From NCBI GenBank assembly GCA_016463385.1, contig JAEMRL010000166.1:1-5944 (forward strand): a stretch of 5,944 bases of DNA. Reading direction: 5' to 3'. Positions within the stretch are counted from its first letter, which is position 1. Each line of letters opens with the position of its first letter. Of this stretch, positions 1 to 5,039 are shown one piece after another. The notes under the pieces are model-generated. The model was not told where the DNA came from. It was given only the letters and a program-made list of their open reading frames with translations, and did no database searches. A program made the translations under genes and the position numbers. Origin of the DNA: Thermoleophilia bacterium (GTDB lineage Bacteria > Actinomycetota > Thermoleophilia > Miltoncostaeales > Miltoncostaeaceae).

Positions 1-516
1 CCCCAGGACCTCGTGGCTGCGCACCGAGATCTCGCGGCGCCCGTCGCCCCCCACGCGCCCACGCAGCAGCAGCTCGTCACCCGGGCTGAGCATGCGGGCG
101 AGGTGTTCCTGGTTGAACCAGGTGGCCACCAGCCGCCCGCTGTCGTCGTGCACCCGCGCGCGCACGAGGCGCAGCCCGCGGCGGCGCGTGGGGCGCACCG
201 CGATGTCGTCCAGGCGCACCCGGACGGTCACATCCTCGCCGGCGCGGAGGCTCGCGACCGGGCGCAGGTCCTGGTCGAAGGCCTCGTAGCGCACCGGCAG
301 GTATTCGAGGAGGTCGCCGACCGTCGCGATGCCGAGGCCCGCCGCCCGCCGCGCGACCGCCGGCCCGACGCCCTCCAGCTCGGCGATCGGGGCCGTCCAG
401 CGGGCCGGTCCGGGCGCCCGCGGCGGCGGCACGGAGGGCCACGGGGCACCCCGGCCGGAGCCCAGCGGGGGCGTCGGCGGGGGCCAGGCGCCGATCGTGG
501 TTGCGCTGGGGACCAT
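1..516 (-). CDS. recG: ATP-dependent DNA helicase RecG, N-terminal part (runs off the left edge)
   Basis: RecG is a monomeric DNA translocase that remodels stalled replication forks and branch-migrates Holliday junctions. Only the first 172 codons are present, with no stop before the window edge. The visible part is the N-terminal wedge region. A helix-hairpin-helix-like segment (ELEGVGPAVARRAAGLGI, about residues 46-63) is followed by the family signature VGDLLEYLPVRYE (66-78). A beta-rich OB-fold stretch follows, with ATWFNQEHLARMLSPGDEL at 131-149 and RREISVRSHEV at 160-170. The helicase motor domains would lie outside the window. The chosen ATG (516-514) is preceded by about 45 residues of Pro/Gly-rich sequence before the conserved region, longer than the E. 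coli protein has there. An internal GTG at codon 29 is an alternative start. No Shine-Dalgarno sequence is visible before the ATG. The gene is divergent from rpmB. The family call is by recognised motifs, not a search. Confidence 0.88.
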   Translation of the reverse strand, partial: MVPSATTIGAWPPPTPPLGSGRGAPWPSVPPPRAPGPARWTAPIAELEGVGPAVARRAAGLGIATVGDLLEYLPVRYEAFDQDLRPVASLRAGEDVTVRVRLDDIAVRPTRRRGLRLVRARVHDDSGRLVATWFNQEHLARMLSPGDELLLRGRVGGDGRREISVRSHEVLG

Positions 517-530
517 TGAACGAGCATAAT
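501..530 (+). promoter_or_regulatory. Putative rpmB promoter (-35 TTGCGC, 18-base spacer, -10 CATAAT)
   Basis: CATAAT at 525-530 matches the TATAAT consensus at five of six positions and is the most AT-rich spot in the area. TTGCGC at 501-506 matches only the TTG half of a -35 box, with an 18-base spacer. Transcription would start near 537 and give an untranslated leader of roughly 58 bases before rpmB. The -35 box lies inside recG codons 4-6 on the other strand. This is inferred from consensus only. Confidence 0.5.
523..528 (-). promoter_or_regulatory. Putative recG -10 element (TATGCT)
   Basis: On the minus strand, TATGCT (528 down to 523) fits the TAnnnT core of a -10 box. Six bases then lead to position 516, which is the A of the recG ATG, so the transcript could start at the start codon itself. 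No convincing -35 box lies 17-18 bases upstream, where the sequence is G/C only. The element shares its AT bases with the rpmB -10 box on the other strand. Confidence 0.35.
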
Positions 531-580
531 CCGGGGCCGCTCGGACGCCCCGTGCGTTCACACCGACGGACTACGCAAGC

Positions 581-594
581 GAGGACGACGAGAG
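581..594 (+). promoter_or_regulatory. Ribosome binding site of rpmB
   Basis: GAGG at 581-584 lies 10 bases before the ATG at 595, and a second purine run, GAGAG, abuts the start codon. The GAGG copy is at a slightly long but usable distance. No alternative in-frame start fits the L28 family N-terminus better. Confidence 0.5.
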
Positions 595-786
595 ATGGCA
601 AAGGTCTGCAGCGTCTGCAACAAGGCGCCCAAGTTCGGGAACAACCGGAGCCACTCGATGCGCGCCACCCCGCGGCGCTTCAACGTGAACGTCCAGAAGG
701 TCCGCATCCTCAAGGGCGTGACCCCGGTTCGGGTCTACGTCTGCACCCGGTGCCTCAAGGCCGGCAAGGTGGTCAAGGCCGCCTAG
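595..786 (+). CDS. rpmB: 50S ribosomal protein L28 (bL28)
   Basis: bL28 is a small structural protein of the large ribosomal subunit that contacts 23S rRNA. The protein has 63 residues, normal for the short form of the family, and begins MAKVCSVCNKAP as bL28 usually does. The FGNNRSHSMRATPRRFNVN segment (14-32) is the family signature. Two CxxC pairs (C5/C8 and C50/C53) form the zinc-ribbon version of bL28, in contrast to the cysteine-free version some bacteria carry as a second copy under zinc limitation. The second pair sits in YVCTRCLKAGKV. The gene is monocistronic here: it is divergent from recG on its left and convergent with ribH on its right, and it ends in TAG. Lysine and arginine are abundant, as expected for rRNA binding. 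Identification is secure. Confidence 0.97.
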   Translation: MAKVCSVCNKAPKFGNNRSHSMRATPRRFNVNVQKVRILKGVTPVRVYVCTRCLKAGKVVKAA

Positions 787-840
787 CGGAGGCCGGGCCG
801 GGCGCCGCCAGAGCGGTCCCGGGAGCCGCCCCGCCTCTAG
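783..840. terminator. Possible bidirectional terminator between convergent rpmB and ribH
   Basis: The gap holds an inner hairpin at 813-829 (arms GCGGTC and GA-G-CCGC, one bulged G, loop CCGG). An outer imperfect inverted repeat encloses it: CTA-gcg-GAGGC at 783-793 against GCCTCTAG at 833-840. The outer arms include the TAG stops of both genes. No T-tract follows on either strand, so this is not a canonical intrinsic terminator. In DNA this GC-rich, such pairing can arise by chance. Confidence 0.3.
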
Positions 841-1316
841 CGGGAGTCGGCCAGCATGTTGACCATCACGATCGCCGCGTCCGCGGCGTCGATGCCCGCG
901 TTGCCCTTGTCGCCGCCCGCCCGGGCCTCCGCCTGCTCGCGGTTCTCGCAGGTGAGCACCCCGAACGTGCACGGGATGCCGGTCTCGAGGTTGACCCGCA
1001 TCAGCCCGGTGGCCGTCGCGCTGCAGATGTGGTCGAAGTGGGCCGTCTCCCCGCGGATGACGACGCCGATGGCGATGACCGCGGCGTAGCGGCGCCGGTG
1101 GGCCATCGACCAGGCCGCCAGCGGCAGCTCGAAGGCTCCGGGGACCCAGTGGTCCTCCAGCTGCCCGGCGGGCAGCCCGGCCTCCTGGAGGCGCTCGTGG
1201 GCGCCGTTCAGGAGCTTCTCGCTCAGGTCGCGGTGGAAGCCCGCCACCACCGCGGCCACCCGGATGCCCGGGTGCTCGAGACGCGGCGCGGGCGGATACG
1301 GACCGGTGCGGGCCAT
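837..1316 (-). CDS. ribH: 6,7-dimethyl-8-ribityllumazine synthase (RibH)
   Basis: RibH condenses 5-amino-6-ribitylaminouracil with 3,4-dihydroxy-2-butanone 4-phosphate to give lumazine, the penultimate step of riboflavin synthesis. Family members form cytosolic pentamers or icosahedral 60-mer shells. The 159-residue length is normal. Visible motifs are VPGAFELPL (58-66), GVVIRGETAHFDHI (84-97) with H93 matching the catalytic His of the family, and FGVLTCENREQAEARAGG (118-135) with R132 at the phosphate-binding position. The usual GNKG(x)EAA segment reads GDKGNAGIDAA instead, so the lysine appears displaced by three residues. The ATG lies one base past the ribBA stop. GGAGAG at 1332-1327 is 10 bases upstream, a long but plausible ribosome-binding spacing. 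This is the last gene of the cluster, convergent with rpmB. Confidence 0.96.
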   Translation of the reverse strand: MARTGPYPPAPRLEHPGIRVAAVVAGFHRDLSEKLLNGAHERLQEAGLPAGQLEDHWVPGAFELPLAAWSMAHRRRYAAVIAIGVVIRGETAHFDHICSATATGLMRVNLETGIPCTFGVLTCENREQAEARAGGDKGNAGIDAADAAIVMVNMLADSR

Positions 1317-1317
1317 G

Positions 1318-2601
1318 TCAGGTGGTCTCTCCGCCGGGCTCGCCGGCCGGGGGGGCGTCGGCGCCCTCCTCGTCGAACCGCAGATCCTGGTGGTGGAGCA
1401 CGTGACCCATCTTGTCCCTCTTCGTGCGGAGGTACTCCAGGTTGTCCTCGACCGGCTCCATCTCTATCGGCACGCGGTCGATGACGGACAAGCCGTAGCC
1501 GCCGAGGCCCACGATCTTCTTGGGGTTGTTGGTCAGCAGGCGGATCGTCGTGAGCCCCAGGTCGACCAGGATCTGGGCCCCGATGCCGTAGTCGCGCAGG
1601 TCCGGGGGGAAGCCGAGGGCGATGTTCGCCTCGACGGTGTCCATCCCCTGATCCTGCAGCTCGTACGCGCGCAGCTTGTTGAGCAGCCCGATGCCCCGCC
1701 CCTCCTGGGCGATGTAGAGCAGGACGCCCGTCCCCTCCTCGGCGATGGTCCGCATCGCGGCCCGCAGCTGTTCGCCGCAGTCGCAGCGCTGCGAGCCGAA
1801 GACGTCTCCCGTGAGGCACTCGGAGTGGACGCGGACCAGCACCTCCGAGGCTCCGCGCACGTCGCCCTTCACCAGGGCCAGGTGGTGCTTGCCGTCGAGG
1901 ATCGACCGGTAGCCGACCGCGGTCCACTCGCCGAAGGCCGTGGGAAGGCGGGCGGCGGTGCCGCGCTCGATCAGGCGCTCGGTGTGGCGGCGGTGCTCGA
2001 TGAGCTGGGCGATGGTGATCATCTTGAGGCCGTGCTCGGCGGCGTAGGGCACCAGGTCCGGCACACGGGCCATCGTGCCGTCGGGGTTGCTGATCTCGCA
2101 GATCACGCCGGCCGGGATCAGCCCCGCGAGCCGTGCGAGGTCGACGGCCGCCTCCGTGTGGCCGGCCCGGCGCAGCACGCCGCCCGACTGCGCGCGCAGG
2201 GGGAAGACGTGGCCGGGCTTGACGAGGTCCTCGGGACCGGTGTCCGGGTCGATCGCGACCATGATCGTGCGGGACCGGTCGGGCGCCGAGATACCCGTCG
2301 TGATGCCGTGGCGGGCCTCGATGGGCTCCGTGAAGGCGGTCGCGTTGCGCGCCTCGTTGCGCTTCACCACGGGCCTCAGCCCCAGCTGCTCGCACCGCGC
2401 CTCGGTGAGGGCCAGGCAGATCAGCCCGCGACCGTGCGTGGCCATGAAGTTGATCGCCTCGGGGGTCGCGTACTGGGCGGCCATGACGAGGTCGCCCTCG
2501 TTCTCGCGGTCCTCGGAGTCGAGGATCACGACCATGCGCCCGGCCCGGATCTCGTCGATGGCCTCGGCGATGCTGGCGAACTTCACTGCGGTGCTCGTCA
2601 T
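1318..2601 (-). CDS. ribBA: Bifunctional 3,4-dihydroxy-2-butanone-4-phosphate synthase / GTP cyclohydrolase II (RibBA)
   Basis: This fused enzyme makes both riboflavin precursors in the cytosol. The N-terminal half converts ribulose 5-phosphate to dihydroxybutanone phosphate plus formate. The C-terminal half opens GTP to diaminoribosylamino-pyrimidinone phosphate. DHBP synthase spans about residues 7-205, with the acidic metal and substrate loop DSEDRENEGD (28-37), RHGITTGIS (97-105) and GHTEAAVDLARLAG (147-160). GTP cyclohydrolase II spans about 206-400, with zinc ligands C262, C273 and C275 in SECLTGDVFGSQRCDCGEQL, then EGRGIGL (300-306) and LTNNPKK (356-362). Every key residue I looked for in both halves is present, so both activities should be intact. 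A short acidic tail follows KMGH. The ATG overlaps the ribE stop as ATGA, and a strong ribosome-binding site (GAGAGGGAG, 2616-2608) lies six bases upstream. Confidence 0.97.
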   Translation of the reverse strand: MTSTAVKFASIAEAIDEIRAGRMVVILDSEDRENEGDLVMAAQYATPEAINFMATHGRGLICLALTEARCEQLGLRPVVKRNEARNATAFTEPIEARHGITTGISAPDRSRTIMVAIDPDTGPEDLVKPGHVFPLRAQSGGVLRRAGHTEAAVDLARLAGLIPAGVICEISNPDGTMARVPDLVPYAAEHGLKMITIAQLIEHRRHTERLIERGTAARLPTAFGEWTAVGYRSILDGKHHLALVKGDVRGASEVLVRVHSECLTGDVFGSQRCDCGEQLRAAMRTIAEEGTGVLLYIAQEGRGIGLLNKLRAYELQDQGMDTVEANIALGFPPDLRDYGIGAQILVDLGLTTIRLLTNNPKKIVGLGGYGLSVIDRVPIEMEPVEDNLEYLRTKRDKMGHVLHHQDLRFDEEGADAPPAGEPGGETT

Positions 2602-3212
2602 TGCCCACTCCCTCTCGGCGGGGCGTACGGCGCCGCCAGCGACTCCACGTATTTTGCCACCACGTCGACCTCGAGGTTCACGGGGCGGCCGAGGGCCTGC
2701 GGCCCGAGCGTGGTCACCGCCATGGTGTGCGGTATCAGTGCCACCGTGAAGGCGTCGGCCGACCGCCCCGCGACGGTCAGGCTGACCCCGTCGACGGCGA
2801 TGCTCCCCTTCTCGACGACGTACCGCAGCAGATCGGGGGGCGCGGAGACCTCCAGGACGGTGCTCCCGCCCTCGGGGGTGGCCGCGCGGACCGTCCCGAC
2901 TCCGTCCACGTGCCCCTGCACGAGGTGGCCGTCGAGGCGGTCGCCGATCCGCAGGGGCCGCTCGAGGTTGACCCGGTCGCCCGGCTCCAGCGCGCCGAGG
3001 GACGTGCGGCGCAGCGTCTCGGCCACGCAGTCGACCGCGAAGCCGGAGGGCCCGATCTCGACGGCGGTGAGGCAGGTGCCGTTCACGGCCACCGAGTCGC
3101 CGACGGCGAGGCCGTCGAGCACGAGCACGGCCGAGACGACCAGCCGCGCGCCGCCGTCCGACGGGCGGATCCCGGCGACGCTGCCACCCTCTTCGATGAG
3201 CCCCGTGAACAC
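2598..3212 (-). CDS. ribE: Riboflavin synthase, alpha chain
   Basis: Riboflavin synthase dismutates two molecules of 6,7-dimethyl-8-ribityllumazine to riboflavin and a pyrimidine that re-enters the RibH step. The 204-residue length and the internal duplication are typical. The first lumazine-binding repeat spans about 1-96, starting MFTGLIEEGG with GDSVAVNGTCLTAV at 38-51. The second spans about 97-193, with LVQGHVDGVGTV (97-108) and KGSIAVDGVSLTV (135-147), ending in VNLEVDVVAKYVE. The start is GTG (3212-3210), which gives the family-standard MFTGLIE N-terminus. No Shine-Dalgarno sequence precedes it. Instead, a perfect inverted repeat covers the ribD stop and the first two bases of this start, suggesting dependence on ribD translation. 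The gene end overlaps the ribBA start by four bases. Confidence 0.96.
   Translation of the reverse strand: MFTGLIEEGGSVAGIRPSDGGARLVVSAVLVLDGLAVGDSVAVNGTCLTAVEIGPSGFAVDCVAETLRRTSLGALEPGDRVNLERPLRIGDRLDGHLVQGHVDGVGTVRAATPEGGSTVLEVSAPPDLLRYVVEKGSIAVDGVSLTVAGRSADAFTVALIPHTMAVTTLGPQALGRPVNLEVDVVAKYVESLAAPYAPPRGSGQ
2608..2616 (-). promoter_or_regulatory. Strong ribosome binding site of ribBA
   Basis: GAGAGGGAG on the minus strand ends six bases before the ATG at 2601. It is the best-spaced purine-rich ribosome-binding site in the cluster, although it lies within the last codons of ribE. It supports the 2601 start and suggests that ribBA can be translated without relying only on coupling to ribE. 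Confidence 0.6.
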
Positions 3213-3225
3213 GGTCTCAGACCGT
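3211..3225 (-). repeat. Perfect inverted repeat over the ribD stop and ribE start
   Basis: The sequence ACGGTCTCAGACCGT is a perfect palindrome with 7-base arms around one central base. As mRNA it can fold into a 6-pair stem (ACGGUC with GACCGU) whose 3-base loop is exactly UGA, the ribD stop codon. The 3' arm includes the first two bases of the ribE GUG start. It may mediate translational coupling; it could also be a protein-binding site or chance. Confidence 0.5.
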
Positions 3226-4362
3226 ACCCGGAAGGGGGCGCAGGCGCCCGCTCACGAGGACGTCCTCCCCCACCCGCACGGCGGTCAGGTCGCGCAGCCG
3301 CGGCGCCAGCGCGAGGGTGGCGGCCCCCTCCCCCCCGAGGGCCGAGGGGGCGCCTGCGCCGCCGATCAGCATGGGCGCGAGGAACCAGGCGATCCGGTCG
3401 ACGGCGCCCGCCGCGACGAGGGCGGCCGCGAGCCCGGCCCCGCCCTCCACGAAGACCGACTGCACGCCGAGGTCGGCGAGCACGCGGAGGCCGCCCGCGA
3501 TCCGCTCGGCCGGGCCGCCCGCCAGAGGGACGACGTCGACCCCCGCGGCGGTGAGGGCGGCGACCCGCTCGGCGGGGGCCTCCTCGGACGCCAGCACGAT
3601 CACCGGGTGCTCGCCGTGCGCGCCCGACACCAGCACGGAGTCGAGCGGCAGGCGCGCCGTGGCGTCGAAGACCACCCGCGCGGGCTGGCGCACCGGACCC
3701 TCGAGGTCGCGCGCGGTCAGCGAGGGGTCGTCCGCGAGGGCCGTCCCGATGCCGACCGCCACGGCGTCGCTGTCGGCCCGCCAGCGGTGGACCAGCGCCC
3801 GCGACGCGGTCCCCGAGATCCAGCGGCTCTCGCCGGAGGCGGTCGCGATCTTGCCGTCGAGGCTGGTCGCCATCTTGAGCGTCACCTCGGGCAGTCCGGT
3901 CATGGCCCAGGTGACGAACGGCGCGTTCATCTCCGCGCAGAGGCGACCCTCCGCCTCGGGCGCGACCGCGACCTCGAGGCCGGCCGCCGCGAGCACCTCG
4001 CGGCCCTGCGCGCGCCCGCGCTCCAGGGGATCGAGGACGCCGATCACGACCCGGCGCACACCGGCCGCGATCAGGGCGTCGGAACAGGGAGGCGTGCGTC
4101 CGTGATGGGAACAGGGCTCCAGGGTGCAGACCACCGTCGCGCCGCGGGCGGCGTCGCCGGCCGCCGCGAGGGCCATGGCCTCGGCGTGCGGCAGCCCGGG
4201 GCCCTCGTGCCAGCCCTCGGCGATGGTCTCGCCGTCGCGGAGGATCACCGCGCCGACCAGGGGGTTGGGGCTCACGCGGCCCCGCCCGCGCAGCGCGAGC
4301 TCCCGGGCGCGCGCGAGCGCGGCGAGCTCGGCCGCCGACGCGGGCGGCCCCGGCCCGCTCAC
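3217..4362 (-). CDS. ribD: Bifunctional pyrimidine deaminase / reductase RibD
   Basis: RibD carries out the second and third steps of the pyrimidine branch: zinc-dependent deamination of the GTP cyclohydrolase II product, then NADPH-dependent reduction of the ribosyl side chain. The protein is 381 residues, a normal length. The deaminase domain spans about 14-145, with SPNPLVGAVI (31-40), the catalytic HAE at 59-61 and zinc ligands in EPCSHHGRTPPC (82-93; C84, C93). The reductase domain spans about 158-375, with LKMATSLDGKIAT (162-174), SRWISG (179-184) and VFVEGGAGLAAALV near 303-316. The segment usually reading DPNP is DPLE here (111-114), at the same length. The start is GTG overlapping the rpe stop as GTGA. 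GGGAGG directly abuts this start, too close for a standard ribosome-binding site, so reinitiation after rpe is likely. Confidence 0.96.
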   Translation of the reverse strand: MSGPGPPASAAELAALARARELALRGRGRVSPNPLVGAVILRDGETIAEGWHEGPGLPHAEAMALAAAGDAARGATVVCTLEPCSHHGRTPPCSDALIAAGVRRVVIGVLDPLERGRAQGREVLAAAGLEVAVAPEAEGRLCAEMNAPFVTWAMTGLPEVTLKMATSLDGKIATASGESRWISGTASRALVHRWRADSDAVAVGIGTALADDPSLTARDLEGPVRQPARVVFDATARLPLDSVLVSGAHGEHPVIVLASEEAPAERVAALTAAGVDVVPLAGGPAERIAGGLRVLADLGVQSVFVEGGAGLAAALVAAGAVDRIAWFLAPMLIGGAGAPSALGGEGAATLALAPRLRDLTAVRVGEDVLVSGRLRPLPGTV

Positions 4363-5039
4363 CCTCCCGCCGCCAGCCCGGCCAGCTCGCGGAAGGCGGC
4401 GACCGGGTCGGGAGCGCCGAAGATGGATGAGGCCGAGACGAACATCCCGGCCCCGGCCGCGCGGGCGTCCGGCAGGGTCGCCCGCCCGATGCCGCCGTCC
4501 ACCTCGATGACGACCCGGTCGGGCAGGAGCGCCCGCAGACGGGCGATCCGGCCGGGCGTGGTGGTGATGAAGGACTGCCCGGCGAAGCCCGGATTCACCG
4601 CGAGCACGTTCACGTAGTCGAGCTCGGCCGCCAGCTCGGCGACGTGCTCGACCGGCGTTCCCGGGTTCAGCGCCAGGCCGGCGCGGCAGCCCGCCTCGCG
4701 GATCGCCCCGAGCAGGCGGTGCGGGTGCGGATCGGCCTCCACGTGCACCGTGATGGCGTCGGCCATCGGCGCGAAGAGCGGGATCATGTCGCCGGGCCGC
4801 GAGACCATCAGGTGGACGTCCACCAGCCCGCCCGCGGCGTGGAAGGGCCCGGCGACGGCGCGGGTGAAGTCCGGCCCGATGGTCAGGTTGGGCACGAAGT
4901 GCCCGTCCATCACGTCCACGTGGGCCACCCGGGCGCCCGCCGCGATCAGCGCGTCGAGCTGCACTCCGAGGGCGAGCATGTCCGCCGACATCACCGAGGG
5001 CAGCACGACGCCCTCCCGGGGCAGCTCCGGGGCGCTCAC
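4359..5039 (-). CDS. rpe: Ribulose-phosphate 3-epimerase
   Basis: Rpe interconverts ribulose 5-phosphate and xylulose 5-phosphate in the pentose phosphate (or Calvin) pathway. It is a metal-dependent (beta/alpha)8-barrel of 226 residues, a typical length. Metal and catalytic ligands are visible: H40 and D42 in HVDVMDGHFVPN (40-51), H75 in VDVHLMV (73-79) and D181 in EVDGGI (179-184). Phosphate-binding glycines follow in NPGFAGQSF (149-157) and near the C-terminus. The usual Met before VNPG is Leu146, a mild change. The reading frame stays open much further upstream, but that part overlaps rsmB in another frame and matches nothing. The GTG at 5039, overlapping the rsmB stop, places PSVMSAD at the normal distance from the N-terminus and has GGAGG just upstream. 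Its location beside the rib genes fits the use of ribulose 5-phosphate by RibBA. Confidence 0.95.
   Translation of the reverse strand: MSAPELPREGVVLPSVMSADMLALGVQLDALIAAGARVAHVDVMDGHFVPNLTIGPDFTRAVAGPFHAAGGLVDVHLMVSRPGDMIPLFAPMADAITVHVEADPHPHRLLGAIREAGCRAGLALNPGTPVEHVAELAAELDYVNVLAVNPGFAGQSFITTTPGRIARLRALLPDRVVIEVDGGIGRATLPDARAAGAGMFVSASSIFGAPDPVAAFRELAGLAAGG

Noticed and set aside
77..601. Minus-strand open frame of 174 codons covering the recG start and the rpmB leader
   Set aside because: Its translation is Arg/Pro/Gly-rich with no family motifs, and it is out of frame with the clear RecG sequence in the same place.
4340..4358. Inverted repeat GCGGGC/GCCCGC just inside the ribD start
   Set aside because: The arms are pure G/C in a region of extreme GC content and the codons are ordinary for this genome, so chance pairing is the simplest explanation.
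1264..4617. An uninterrupted plus-strand open frame of over 1,100 codons antisense to the rib genes
   Set aside because: It lies opposite ribBA, ribE, ribD and rpe, whose minus-strand proteins match known families throughout. G/C-rich third positions suppress stop codons on the complementary strand, and the translation is low-complexity Arg/Ala/Gly/Pro without recognisable motifs.
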